64,000 nucleotides of DNA from Bacteroidota bacterium (GCA_023458535.1 JAEWYW010000048.1:44394-108393); one strand, 5' to 3'; positions 51,392 through 60,056 are shown, numbered from the stretch's first letter. Numbers and translations are program-made. Notes: generated by a model not told the origin, from the letters alone.

Positions 51392-51850
51392 ATGAAAATT
51401 GAAAAAACAGTTAATATATATAATAAGAGAGCCAAGTTCGAGTACGAAATTCTCGAGCAATATGAAGCAGGATTAGTGTTAACCGGCACCGAAATCAAAT
51501 CGTTACGTTCATCTAAGGCTTCTATAACGGAGGCTTTTTGTCAGTTTATAGAAGGTGAATTATACGTCATTAATATGATGATAGATGAGTACAAATTGGG
51601 TACTTTTTACAATCACAAAACAAAAAGGGAACGGAAATTGCTTCTCCACAAAAAGGAATTAGCAAAATTGGAACGGAAATTGAAGGATGCAGGAAATACA
51701 ATAATTCCATTAAAGCTTTATATTAATGATAAGGGTTACGCAAAAATTCTTATTGCTTTGGGGAGAGGTAAAAAGCTTTATGATAAACGAGAAACTATAA
51801 AGGACAGAGATAATAAAAGAAACTTGGATAGAATATTAAAGAAAAGTTAA
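51392..51850 (+). CDS. smpB: SsrA-binding protein
   Basis: SmpB binds tmRNA and brings it to stalled ribosomes for trans-translation. The 152-residue sequence has the RAKFEYEILEQYEAGLVLTGTEIKSLR opening, the central DEYKLGTFYNHKTKRERKLLLHKKE block and a basic C-terminal helix (GRGKKLYDKRETIKDRDNKRN). The length is normal. The tmRNA gene itself is not in this window. It lies 77 bases before an OmpA-like gene in the same direction, with a promoter-like box in the gap, so the two are probably separate units. Confidence 0.95.
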   Translation: MKIEKTVNIYNKRAKFEYEILEQYEAGLVLTGTEIKSLRSSKASITEAFCQFIEGELYVINMMIDEYKLGTFYNHKTKRERKLLLHKKELAKLERKLKDAGNTIIPLKLYINDKGYAKILIALGRGKKLYDKRETIKDRDNKRNLDRILKKS

Positions 51851-51867
51851 AAATCATCTCAAAAACT

Positions 51868-51898
51868 TTGTACATAAAGAAAATTTATATTTATTTTG
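51868..51898 (+). promoter_or_regulatory. Probable ompA-like promoter
   Basis: TTG at 51868-51870, a 20-base spacer and TTATTTTG at 51891-51898 resemble the -33 and -7 elements with one mismatch in the latter. The gene's ATG is 30 bases downstream, leaving an AT-rich leader. Confidence 0.4.
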
Positions 51899-51927
51899 CA
51901 ATATCAATTATTTAATCATTTAATTCT

Positions 51928-53409
51928 ATGAAAAATCTAAAATTAGGAATTTCAGCATTGGCACTCACTGTAGCCTCTACTGTTTTTGCTCAGACGACCA
52001 ACAATCCATGGTTAATTGGTGTTGGTATGCATAGCGAAAACCATAAGGCTATTGCTAATAACTTTAGCAATACGTGGTCTGCTAAGAACTTAACGAAGAA
52101 TATGTTCAATATGAACAATAATTCTATCACACCTCCTTTGTCAAAATTAACTGTAGCTAGAAACTTAGGTAAAGGCTTAGTTTTAGACTGGCAAACAACT
52201 GTAGGTAATGTGGATAACAAGAGATTTGGAATGGGGAAAGAATTCTTCTTAATGACTGGTCTTGGTTTCCAATTTAAAGCTGCAGGTCTTTTGTGGGATG
52301 AAGAATCTTGGTTCGATCCTTACTTAAGAGTTGGTGCTAACTACTTAAGACACGATTATACAGCCCTTACTTTCCCTAGAACAGATTGGAGAGGAGATTC
52401 TGTACCTAATGGTGAAAATGGTAACGAAAATGGTAAAGCTAACTTTTTTACACTTTCTCCAGGTGCTGGTGTTAACTTTTGGATCACTAAAAACTTCGGT
52501 TTAGGTATTCAAGGTGATTATGTAGTAACTCCAGGTGATAAATCTACAGTTGCTAACTTCTGGCAAACTTCTGCTACTTTGAACTTTAGATTCGGTAACA
52601 GAGATAGAGATAAGGATGGTATCTTAGATAAAGACGATTTATGTCCAGATACACCAGGTTTACCAGAATTCCAAGGATGTCCTGATACAGACGGAGATGG
52701 TATTCCAGATAAAGACGATCAATGTCCAGAAGTTCCTGGTCCAGTTGAAAACAACGGTTGTCCTTGGCCAGATACAGACGGTGACGGTGTAATCGATAAA
52801 GATGACGCTTGTCCTACAGTTCCTGGTCCAGCTGAAAACCAAGGTTGTCCTTGGCCAGATACAGATGGTGATGGTATCTTAGATAAAGATGATGCTTGTC
52901 CTACAGTTCCAGGTCTTCCTGAGTACAACGGATGTCCTAAACCAGCTTCAGCTTGGGCTGATGAGGCTACAGGAGCATTGAAAGATATCTTATTTGATTT
53001 CAACAAAGCTACAATCAGACCAGAGTCTAACGGTAGATTAGATCAAGCTTCAACTATTATTAAGCAATCTGCTGATGGTAACTTCTTGGTAGAAGGTCAT
53101 ACAGATAAAAAAGGTTCTGATGCTTACAACTTGAAACTTTCAAGAGAAAGAGCTGCATCTGTAGTAGCTGCTTTAGAAGCTAGAGGTGTAAATGGTAACC
53201 AATTGAAGTCTAGAGGTCTTGGAGAGCAAGAAGCTACAGTTCCAGAAACTGCATCTGATGCTGAAAGAATGAAAGATAGAAAAGTAGTAGTAAAAGCAAT
53301 TGATGCTGCTGCTTGGGAATCAATGCAAAAATCTGACTTACCAGTTGTAATTAAGAAAACTGTTAAGAAAGCTCCAGCTAAGAAAGCTCCAGCTAAAAAA
53401 AGAAAATAA
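51928..53409 (+). CDS. OmpA-family protein with thrombospondin type 3 repeats
   Basis: A 493-residue outer membrane protein. Seen: a signal peptide (1-21), a beta-barrel-like part to about 225, then four to five thrombospondin type 3 calcium repeats (DxDxDG motifs such as DTDGDGIPDKDD and DTDGDGVIDKDD), and an OmpA-type peptidoglycan-binding domain at about 345-455 (LFDFNKATIRPESNGRL, VEGHTDKKGS). The tail after that is basic, with KKAPAKKAPAKKRK at the end. OmpA proteins link the outer membrane to peptidoglycan. The repeat region is at 52606-52938. It is followed by a strong terminator. Confidence 0.9.
   Translation: MKNLKLGISALALTVASTVFAQTTNNPWLIGVGMHSENHKAIANNFSNTWSAKNLTKNMFNMNNNSITPPLSKLTVARNLGKGLVLDWQTTVGNVDNKRFGMGKEFFLMTGLGFQFKAAGLLWDEESWFDPYLRVGANYLRHDYTALTFPRTDWRGDSVPNGENGNENGKANFFTLSPGAGVNFWITKNFGLGIQGDYVVTPGDKSTVANFWQTSATLNFRFGNRDRDKDGILDKDDLCPDTPGLPEFQGCPDTDGDGIPDKDDQCPEVPGPVENNGCPWPDTDGDGVIDKDDACPTVPGPAENQGCPWPDTDGDGILDKDDACPTVPGLPEYNGCPKPASAWADEATGALKDILFDFNKATIRPESNGRLDQASTIIKQSADGNFLVEGHTDKKGSDAYNLKLSRERAASVVAALEARGVNGNQLKSRGLGEQEATVPETASDAERMKDRKVVVKAIDAAAWESMQKSDLPVVIKKTVKKAPAKKAPAKKRK
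52606..52938 (+). repeat. Coding repeats of TSP3 motifs
   Basis: Within the OmpA-like gene, about four tandem units of roughly 80-90 bases each encode DxDxDG(I/V)xDKDDxCP plus a Pro/Gly linker. The middle units also share DNA-level similarity (PWPDTDGDG twice). Confidence 0.8.
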
Positions 53410-53426
53410 TTAATTTTTCTAAATAG

Positions 53427-53458
53427 AAAATACCTCCTTCGGGAGGTATTTTTTTTTC
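53427..53458 (+). terminator. Terminator after the OmpA-like gene
   Basis: AATACCTCC and GGGAGGTATT pair around TTC and are followed by a run of eight or more T residues. Confidence 0.85.
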
Positions 53459-53470
53459 ACTTTGTTTTAG

Positions 53471-53478
53471 TAATTTTG
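53471..53478 (+). promoter_or_regulatory. Possible -7 box before yebC
   Basis: TAATTTTG fits TAnnTTTG, 17 bases before the ATG at 53496. No TTG is found at the usual spacing. Confidence 0.3.
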
Positions 53479-53495
53479 CACAAATAAAATAAAAT

Positions 53496-54236
53496 ATGGG
53501 AAGAGCCTTTGAATATAGAAAAGCATCCAAGATGGCCCGTTGGGATAAAATGGCCAAAACATTCTCTAAAATAGGTAAAGATATTGCCCTAGCAGTGAAA
53601 GCAGGAGGTCCAGACCCAGAGGCCAACCCTGCGCTAAGAAGATGTATTCAAAATGCGAAAGGGGCGAATATGCCAAAAGATAATGTTGAAAGAGCCATTA
53701 AAAAAGCTTCAGGTGCAGACGCAGAAAACTATGAGGAAATCACTTATGAAGGTTACGGACAAGGTGGAGTTGCATTTTTTGTAGAATGTACAACGAATAA
53801 CTCTACGAGAACAGTAGCCAATGTGAGAGCTGTTTTCAATAAGTTCGATGGCAACCTTGGCAAGAATGGTGAGTTGGCTTTTATCTTCGATAGAAAAGGG
53901 ATTTTTAATATCGATAAATCGCAGATAAAATTGGGTTGGGATGATTTTGAAATGGAAATGATTGATGGTGGTGCTGAAGACATCGACCATGATGATGAGG
54001 AAGTAATGATTACCACTGCTTTTGAGGATTTTGGAGCGCTTTCTCATAAATTGGATGAATTGGGAATTGAGGTTAAAAGTGCTGAACTGCAACGTATTCC
54101 TAATAATACCAAAGAAGTTTCTGTAGATCAGTTTAAAGCGAATATGAAAATGCTGGAGAGATTTGAAGAAGATGATGATGTTCAGAATGTTTATCATAAT
54201 ATGGAAATTACAGATGAGTTGTTAGAAACTCTTTAA
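53496..54236 (+). CDS. yebC: YebC/PmpR family protein
   Basis: A 246-residue YebC-type protein (TACO1 in mitochondria), thought to aid translation of difficult peptide stretches or act as a DNA-binding regulator. Seen: the N-terminal GRAFEYRKASKMARWDKMAKTFSKIGKDI, then NPALRRCIQNAKGANMPKDNVERAIKKASG, the family's most conserved block, and the acidic C-terminal domain (FEEDDDVQNVYHNME). The length is normal. A GC-rich terminator lies 20 bases after the stop. No ruv genes are adjacent. Confidence 0.92.
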   Translation: MGRAFEYRKASKMARWDKMAKTFSKIGKDIALAVKAGGPDPEANPALRRCIQNAKGANMPKDNVERAIKKASGADAENYEEITYEGYGQGGVAFFVECTTNNSTRTVANVRAVFNKFDGNLGKNGELAFIFDRKGIFNIDKSQIKLGWDDFEMEMIDGGAEDIDHDDEEVMITTAFEDFGALSHKLDELGIEVKSAELQRIPNNTKEVSVDQFKANMKMLERFEEDDDVQNVYHNMEITDELLETL

Positions 54237-54255
54237 AATTCTTGGTTAAAAAATG

Positions 54256-54288
54256 AACCGGCCGAAGCGAAGCTTCGGCCGGTTTTTA
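54256..54288 (+). terminator. GC-rich terminator after yebC
   Basis: AACCGGCCGAAGC at 54256-54268 pairs perfectly with GCTTCGGCCGGTT at 54272-54284 around GAA, followed by T residues. The stem is markedly richer in GC than its surroundings. Confidence 0.85.
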
Positions 54289-54351
54289 GTTTTATAATAT
54301 TCTGTTTACATTCAATTCATTTAGAGGTTATTACTTTGTAAAAACGTATAA

Positions 54352-55179
54352 ATGTTACGAAAACCAGAACTGGTCGTTATTTCAGATGTTCATTTAGGAA
54401 CTTATGGTTGCAAAGCCAAAGAGTTGTTGCAATATCTGCAATCCATTCAACCTAAAACTTTAGTTCTCAACGGAGACATTATAGACATTTGGCAGTTTAA
54501 AAAATCATACTTTCCGAAGTCGCACTTAAAGGTGATCAAGAAATTGATTTCTTTCGCTACAAAAGGTACAGATGTATATTACATTACTGGAAACCATGAT
54601 GAGATGTTCAGAAAATTCACAGACTTTCAGTTGGGGAATCTTAAAGTTTGCAATAAACTTTGCATTGATATTGGAACCGAAAAGGCTTGGATTTTTCATG
54701 GAGATGTTTTTGATGCATCAGTTCAGCATTCCAAATGGATTGCGAAATTGGGCGGTAAGGGGTATGATTTGTTAATTGTAATTAATAACATCGTGAATTG
54801 GTTTTTAGTAAAATTCGGACGTGAAAAATATTCATTTTCAAAAAAGATTAAAAATAACGTCAAAAAAGCAGTTAAGTATATTGGTGATTTTGAATTAACA
54901 GCTTCTGAACTTGCCATTGATAATTTTTACGATTATGTGGTTTGCGGACATATTCATCAACCTCAAATAAGAAAAGTATCTAATAAAAAAGGGGAGTGCA
55001 CTTATCTTAATTCTGGTGATTGGATTGAAAACTTGTCGGCGCTGGAGTATCATGACGGTCAGTGGGAAGTTTTTTATTACGATGATCATAAAAATGTACT
55101 AAAATTTGACGAGAAAGATGATATTGACGATTTGAAAACGGAAGATTTAATGAAGATTGTAACTAACTTTTCAGTATGA
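54352..55179 (+). CDS. LpxH-like metallophosphoesterase
   Basis: A 275-residue calcineurin-like phosphoesterase. Seen: the metal motifs SDVHLGTYG, LNGDIIDIW, GNHDEMF, FHGDVFDA and CGHIHQP in order, resembling the UDP-2,3-diacylglucosamine diphosphatase branch but distinct from the LpxH at 20804-21580. Its last bases overlap the next gene by ATGA, so it is translationally coupled to a glycosyltransferase. A role on a nucleotide-sugar or phospho-glycolipid is plausible. Confidence 0.82.
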   Translation: MLRKPELVVISDVHLGTYGCKAKELLQYLQSIQPKTLVLNGDIIDIWQFKKSYFPKSHLKVIKKLISFATKGTDVYYITGNHDEMFRKFTDFQLGNLKVCNKLCIDIGTEKAWIFHGDVFDASVQHSKWIAKLGGKGYDLLIVINNIVNWFLVKFGREKYSFSKKIKNNVKKAVKYIGDFELTASELAIDNFYDYVVCGHIHQPQIRKVSNKKGECTYLNSGDWIENLSALEYHDGQWEVFYYDDHKNVLKFDEKDDIDDLKTEDLMKIVTNFSV

Positions 55180-56156
55180 AAATTTTGTACGCTTTTCAAG
55201 GTACTGGCAACGGACATTTGGCTCGTGCTCAGGAAATCATTCCAATTCTGAGAAAATATGCGAAAGTAGACACACTTATGAGTGGACATCAATCTCAACT
55301 GAAGTCAGATTTTAAACTAAACTTTCAGTTTAAGGGCGTTTCTTTGTTATATGATAAGTCTGGTGGACTTTCTTATTATAGAACTTTTAGGGACAATCAA
55401 TTTCTGAGTGCTATAAGAGATTCACGCAGTTTGCAATTAGATCAATATGATTTAATTATCAATGATTTCGAACCGATTACTGCATGGGCATGTAAAGGAA
55501 AGTCCTATCCAATGATTGAAGTGAGTCATCAGGCGTCCATGAAGTTTAAAGAAACTCCGAAACCAAATAGAAGAGATTTTTTAGGTGAATGGGTACTGAA
55601 CAATTATGCTCCAAGCACACAAAAAATTGGCTTTCATTTTGAATCGTATCACCCTCTTATCAAAAAGCCTGTTATCAGAAAAAAAATCAGGAGTCTGCAA
55701 CCGACACGCGAAGCTCATTACGTGGTTTATCTTCCCAGTTTTTCGGATGAAAATTTGGTAAGCATTTTAAAACAGATTCCTGTTAATTGGAAAGTTTTTT
55801 CGAAATACTCCAAACTGCATCAGACATTCGGGAATGTTGAAATTTATCCCATTGATGAAGTTCAGTTTTTGCATTTTTTTGAAACTTGTACTGGAATTTT
55901 GTGTAATGCTGGTTTCGAAACACCTGCGGAAGCGCTTTACATGGGGAAGAAATTATTTGTAATACCTATTCATAATCAATACGAACAGGAATGCAATGCT
56001 TGCGCCTTAGATTTATTAGGAATTATGAACTCCAAAAAACTTATAGTAGAAGATCTTGAAAAATGGATTTCTAATAATGAATTTCTTGAAGTTCACTATC
56101 CCGATGATACTGAAAATATTTTTTTAAATGAAGTTTTGCCTTTTGCTAGGCATTAA
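55176..56156 (+). CDS. Glycosyltransferase of the MGT/MurG-like fold
   Basis: A 326-residue GT-B-type glycosyltransferase. Seen: an N-terminal AFQGTGNGHLARAQEIIPIL, a glycine-rich GxGHxxRA motif used in UDP-sugar enzymes of this kind, and a C-terminal LCNAGFETPAEALYMGKKLFVIPI, which matches the nucleotide-sugar site of UGT/MurG proteins. It starts within the ATGA overlap of the phosphoesterase gene and stops with no space before the convergent GNAT gene. Acceptor and sugar are unknown; a lipid acceptor is likely from the pairing. Confidence 0.8.
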   Translation: MKILYAFQGTGNGHLARAQEIIPILRKYAKVDTLMSGHQSQLKSDFKLNFQFKGVSLLYDKSGGLSYYRTFRDNQFLSAIRDSRSLQLDQYDLIINDFEPITAWACKGKSYPMIEVSHQASMKFKETPKPNRRDFLGEWVLNNYAPSTQKIGFHFESYHPLIKKPVIRKKIRSLQPTREAHYVVYLPSFSDENLVSILKQIPVNWKVFSKYSKLHQTFGNVEIYPIDEVQFLHFFETCTGILCNAGFETPAEALYMGKKLFVIPIHNQYEQECNACALDLLGIMNSKKLIVEDLEKWISNNEFLEVHYPDDTENIFLNEVLPFARH

Positions 56157-56447
56157 TTACTGCGTTAACAGAATATCATCTACATCATTCATTCTTGTCA
56201 TTACAAATCTTGCGTATGAGCAATGAGGATAAATTCTCAACTGATTTTCTCTGGCAAATCTAATTGCTTCCTCTACCAATCTCTTTCCCATGCCTTTCCC
56301 TTCAAACTGCGGATGCACCAATACAAAAGAAATAATTAATTTTTGATCTTCAGGGAAAATAGTGTAGGTAAGCCTTCCAATTTCTTCCGAATTGTCATTT
56401 AATGTTATGAATCCTCCATTTCCGGACTGATTGTTTGTGAACTCCAT
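56157..56447 (-). CDS. Small GNAT-family N-acetyltransferase
   Basis: A 96-residue acetyltransferase-like protein of the short YjdJ/GCN5 kind. Seen: VHPQFEGKGMGKRLVEEAIRFAREN, the acetyl-CoA pyrophosphate loop (Q/RxxGxG/A) and its helix, and IYPHCSYARFVM in place of the following strand. It lacks the N-terminal part of full GNATs, as usual for the short branch. Acceptor unknown. Its stop abuts the stop of the convergent glycosyltransferase gene with no intervening base, and it is the only gene of its unit. Confidence 0.82.
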   Translation of the reverse strand: MEFTNNQSGNGGFITLNDNSEEIGRLTYTIFPEDQKLIISFVLVHPQFEGKGMGKRLVEEAIRFARENQLRIYPHCSYARFVMTRMNDVDDILLTQ

Positions 56448-56553
56448 ATTTTTTTATTTTAAATTTTACAAACTAATTAATTAGTTGATGAGCGGCTACA
56501 ACCATGCCGAAAGCATAACATTATAAAAAATTTTTAAAATAAATATTATAAAA

Positions 56554-57306
56554 TTAATGATCTTTCCCTGTATAGAAGTTGTAATCTTTAATAATAACCT
56601 GTATAAACTGTCTTTCTGTAAATTCTTGAGGACTGACCTCAAGTTTTAAGATGGATTTTACTTTATCGGAAAGTCTGGTAATCACTTCTCTGTCGTCAAT
56701 TCTCAGGGCTTTGTGGTAATTTTCTTTAATAATCCGCATATCATTGTCGCTCAGGGCAATTACCTGTGGGAAAGTGGGAACATAATCTGCTTGAATGTTT
56801 TCTAAAATAGTATCGGAAATATTAACGTTATTTTTTAATGATATTACAGCTGTTCCCGAAACTATGTCTCCCAATCTCTGGTTGTTTTTTGAGACAATCA
56901 TCGATACCAAGCCTACAATTCCTGAGTTTAAAAATACGTCCACCAAACGAAACATCCACCGCATCACATAATCGCCAAAACTTGCTTGGTAGCCATCAAT
57001 CTTTACCACTTTTATTTTCATTAATCGCTTACCAGGTGTTTGTCCTTCCATTAAACTCTCTGCCACAAGAGTGTAAATAATGGTTGGGAACGCAATGACA
57101 ATCATGATGGCCATCTGCGACCAATTGTCTAGTTTATTAAGGTAGGAAGACAGACCGAAGACCTTAGAAAGAACGAAGAAAATAACAACAAAGTAAAATA
57201 CTTTTATAGCCATATCTACAGCAAATGCCACCAACCTTTCACCGATGCTGGCAAGCTTAAAATTGATGTTTACATTTTGTGAGGTGTTAATGGCAATTTC
57301 GTTCAT
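56554..57306 (-). CDS. RDD family membrane protein
   Basis: A 250-residue inner membrane protein with the RDD-domain pattern: LASIGERLVAFAVDMAIKVFYFVVIFFV near the start (the Arg-Asp-Asp class motif), a second helix at about 65-85, EGQTPGKRLMKIKVV and WMFRLVDVFLNSGIVGLVSMIVSKNNQRLGDIVSGTAVI. The last third (about 150-250) is cytoplasmic and charged. It diverges from the SpoIIM gene across only 27 bases, so the two are physically and probably functionally linked, as this pair is seen next to MoxR/DUF58 genes in other phyla as well. Molecular role unknown. Confidence 0.85.
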   Translation of the reverse strand: MNEIAINTSQNVNINFKLASIGERLVAFAVDMAIKVFYFVVIFFVLSKVFGLSSYLNKLDNWSQMAIMIVIAFPTIIYTLVAESLMEGQTPGKRLMKIKVVKIDGYQASFGDYVMRWMFRLVDVFLNSGIVGLVSMIVSKNNQRLGDIVSGTAVISLKNNVNISDTILENIQADYVPTFPQVIALSDNDMRIIKENYHKALRIDDREVITRLSDKVKSILKLEVSPQEFTERQFIQVIIKDYNFYTGKDH

Positions 57307-57333
57307 TTTTTTATTATTTTAGCCTAACAAATT

Positions 57334-58317
57334 ATGAGAGAAGTATATTTTATAAAACAAAATAAAGAAAAATGGTTGGGAATAGAGCAGGTTATTCTAG
57401 GAAAAAGTAAAAAAAATCCTGATGAACTTTCTTCTTTGTACATCAACCTGATTAATGATCTTTCTTTTGCAAAAACATATTACCCTAAGAGTAAAACTAC
57501 GGTTTACCTCAATCATCTCTCCTCTCAAATATTTCAGAAAATTTATAAAACCAAAAGGGTAGAGGATAATCGGTTGAAATACTTTTTTTCCACTGAAGTT
57601 CCCCTGCTTGTTTACGAGAACAGAAGATATTTGATGTATGCTTTTATCATGTTTTTTATATTTACTGGTATAGGCTTGCTGTCCTCTATTTATGATCCCG
57701 ATTTTGTGAAAATAATTTTGGGTGAAGAATATGTCAACATGACCATCGAAAATATTAAAAAAGGAAATGCCGTAGGTGTTTATCAATCAGGATCTACTTG
57801 GGGGAGTACTATTGGGATTATCTTTAACAACATTATGGTGGGAGCAAGAATGTTTATTTTTGGAGTTTTTGCAGGAATTGGAACGGTTATTTTCTTTCTT
57901 TACAATTGCATTATGCTGGGGTCATTTCAATACTTTTTCTACCAATACGGAGCTTTAAAAGACAGTGCAAAAGGCATTTGGCTTCATGGAACTTTTGAAA
58001 TCTTCAGTATGATTGTAGAAACGATGTGCGGACTTATGTTGGGAGCTGCCATTTTGTTTCCTAAAACATTTTCAAGGTTCAATTCGTTTAAAAAAGGGTT
58101 TAAAGATGCCTTTAAGATATTTCTAAGCACACTTCCTTTCACCATTATGGCAGGGATTATTGAAGGTTATATCACCAGACATGCTCTAAAGATGCCCGAA
58201 TTTCTAAATCTTGTAATTATTTTTGGTTGTTTAGCCATCATTGGCGGATATTACTTGGTTTATCCTTATATTGTCAATAAAAAAATTAATACACTTACAA
58301 ATGATGCAGTTCTATAA
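57334..58317 (+). CDS. SpoIIM/DUF95 membrane protein
   Basis: A 327-residue protein with an amphipathic N-terminal part (about 1-95) and five or so transmembrane helices after it (about 100-122, 148-195, 214-245, 257-280, 288-312). The SpoIIM (DUF95) motifs, NNIMVGARMFIFGVFAGIGT and WLHGTFEIFSMI, are clear. Despite the name, there is no sporulation here; the domain occurs widely in bacteria. Its end overlaps the next gene by 17 bases (14 with the second ATG), so they are translated together. Role is unknown. Confidence 0.85.
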   Translation: MREVYFIKQNKEKWLGIEQVILGKSKKNPDELSSLYINLINDLSFAKTYYPKSKTTVYLNHLSSQIFQKIYKTKRVEDNRLKYFFSTEVPLLVYENRRYLMYAFIMFFIFTGIGLLSSIYDPDFVKIILGEEYVNMTIENIKKGNAVGVYQSGSTWGSTIGIIFNNIMVGARMFIFGVFAGIGTVIFFLYNCIMLGSFQYFFYQYGALKDSAKGIWLHGTFEIFSMIVETMCGLMLGAAILFPKTFSRFNSFKKGFKDAFKIFLSTLPFTIMAGIIEGYITRHALKMPEFLNLVIIFGCLAIIGGYYLVYPYIVNKKINTLTNDAVL

Positions 58318-59266
58318 GAAGAGAGATTTTGGAACACTGATATCCGATACCTTTCAATTTTTTAAGATCTACGGAAAAAATTATTTCAGAAGTTTCCTTC
58401 TTCTCAATGGTATTTTGCTTATCGCTATGGTTGCCGTTTTTATTTTCGGCTATAGAGAACTTTTAATGCAGATTTTCGGCAGCAATTTATCAGGTGAAAG
58501 TTATTATTTTGAGAAATACTTTCAGGAAAATGCCGCTATGCTGATTGTTGTCATCGGTATCGTGGCTGTTCTTTTCTTGCTACTGATGATTTTGGTCTAC
58601 CTTTTTCCGATATTCTATCTTAAAAGAGTGTCGGCGGGTCAGCAAAAAGTAAGCAATGATGATATTTTGTCGGATATTAAAGCCAATTTGGGCAAGATTG
58701 CAATTTTTGCGATATGTTCTATTTTTATCATTTATCCCTTGGCAATTTTAGTATTTGGGATTACGTATCTTTTAATGATCATTATTATTGGTTTCTTTCT
58801 GATGATTCTTATTATGCCAGCAATGATGAATGCGATATTCTTCTTAATGTATGATTATTTCAATACAGATAAAGGATTTTTCCAGAGCCTAAGCTATGGT
58901 ATAAGAGCCCAGTTTTCATATCCACACGGTAGAGAACGCTCTCCTTTTTGGAAGTATTGGGGTTCTACAGTCATTATTTATTTTATCATCAATATTGTGG
59001 TGGGTATTTTTTCAATGGTTCCTGCTTTCATTATTTTTTCCCGTGCGCTGGCAGTTCCCGAGCATGGTGAAATTAGCGAAAACCCTTTTGAAGGTGCTAC
59101 AGGCATAATCATTTTTGTTATTTATGGTATTTCCTTTTTAGTGTCGTTTATTTTAAATAATATTTTAACGGTGAATGCTGGACTTATGTATTACGATTCC
59201 AGAGTAGATTTGCATCAAAAAGAAAACCTTTCCGAGATTGAAAGCATCGGTGTACATGAAGAATAA
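58301..59266 (+). CDS. Polytopic membrane protein in the SpoIIM/MoxR cluster
   Basis: A 321-residue protein (320 if the second of two adjacent ATGs, at 58304, is used) with about six hydrophobic segments, e.g. near 34-52, 78-105, 135-160 and 163-185, and a conserved cytoplasmic amphipathic start FYKKRDFGTLISDTFQFFK. No family name is certain; similar proteins in this gene cluster resemble DUF4013. The frame is open to 58241 but the codons before 58301 lie in the SpoIIM gene and give an unlikely start. It overlaps the previous and the next gene (11 bases), a sign of one operon. Confidence 0.75.
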   Translation: MMQFYKKRDFGTLISDTFQFFKIYGKNYFRSFLLLNGILLIAMVAVFIFGYRELLMQIFGSNLSGESYYFEKYFQENAAMLIVVIGIVAVLFLLLMILVYLFPIFYLKRVSAGQQKVSNDDILSDIKANLGKIAIFAICSIFIIYPLAILVFGITYLLMIIIIGFFLMILIMPAMMNAIFFLMYDYFNTDKGFFQSLSYGIRAQFSYPHGRERSPFWKYWGSTVIIYFIINIVVGIFSMVPAFIIFSRALAVPEHGEISENPFEGATGIIIFVIYGISFLVSFILNNILTVNAGLMYYDSRVDLHQKENLSEIESIGVHEE

Positions 59267-60047
59267 TTTTCTATTTTTTATTATTTTTTTATACGGATGC
59301 TTGGTTGTCAATGCCCAAGACTTGGTTGTGGAACCCGCATCAACAAAAGATACCATTCATTCTATACATGGTGTTGTGATGTACAATGCAGATTCTGTAT
59401 TAAAAATACATCCCACTTCTGAGAACATTTTAGCTGATAAAAAATTTAGAACAGGTTTTCAAAATAAGTATAAAGGCACCGACTTCAATTACGAAGAGTT
59501 AAAACCCAGAGAATCATTTTGGTCTAAATTAAAACGAAAAATAGACGATTTTATGCGTTCAGTTTTTGGTACCATAGATTCTGACAGAACCGCCAACGAC
59601 ACAGATATCGCCCTTAGAATTATAGGAATTATCGTTTTGGGGTTCGTATTGTATTTTATCATTAAAACCCTTGCTGATAAAGACGGAAACTGGATTTTTG
59701 GTAAGAGGAATAAAAAAACAATTATCAAAGATGAGGATCTTCACGAGAATATTCATGAGATCAATTTCCCTCAAAGTATTCTTCATTTTGAAAATCAAAA
59801 AGACTATCGTTCAGCCATTAGGTATCAATTTCTATATGTTTTAAAGAGATTGAGCGACAAAAAACTTCTGAACTGGAATCCAGAGAAAACCAATAAGGAT
59901 TATATCGCTGAACTGAATTCAACCAATTTCAGTAAAGAATTTAAGCATTTAGCTTACATCTTTGATTATGTTTGGTATGGGGAATTTAACATCGACGAAA
60001 AACAATATCAGGGATTTAAAACTCAATTTCAAAACGCGCATTTTTAA
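59256..60047 (+). CDS. DUF4129 domain protein
   Basis: A 263-residue protein. Seen: a signal sequence at about 1-21 (ending VNAQ), a periplasmic stretch to about 115, one transmembrane helix at about 120-140 (IIGIIVLGFVLYFIIKTLA), and a cytoplasmic DUF4129 domain at the C-terminus (YRSAIRYQFLYVLKRLSDKKLLNW and FKHLAYIFDYVWYGEFNID). DUF4129 occurs with transglutaminase or DUF4350/MoxR gene clusters. I start at the ATG at 59256, which overlaps the previous gene by 11 bases; a TTG at 59238 would add six residues. Confidence 0.82.
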   Translation: MKNNFLFFIIFLYGCLVVNAQDLVVEPASTKDTIHSIHGVVMYNADSVLKIHPTSENILADKKFRTGFQNKYKGTDFNYEELKPRESFWSKLKRKIDDFMRSVFGTIDSDRTANDTDIALRIIGIIVLGFVLYFIIKTLADKDGNWIFGKRNKKTIIKDEDLHENIHEINFPQSILHFENQKDYRSAIRYQFLYVLKRLSDKKLLNWNPEKTNKDYIAELNSTNFSKEFKHLAYIFDYVWYGEFNIDEKQYQGFKTQFQNAHF

Positions 60048-60056
60048 GTAAGAATT

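Noticed and set aside
53709..54197. A 162-codon open frame antisense to yebC
   Set aside because: It is a shadow of the strongly conserved yebC frame and shows low-complexity hydrophobic sequence only.
57334..58317. Sporulation gene from the name SpoIIM
   Set aside because: The DUF95 domain is found in many non-sporulating bacteria and no other sporulation gene is present.
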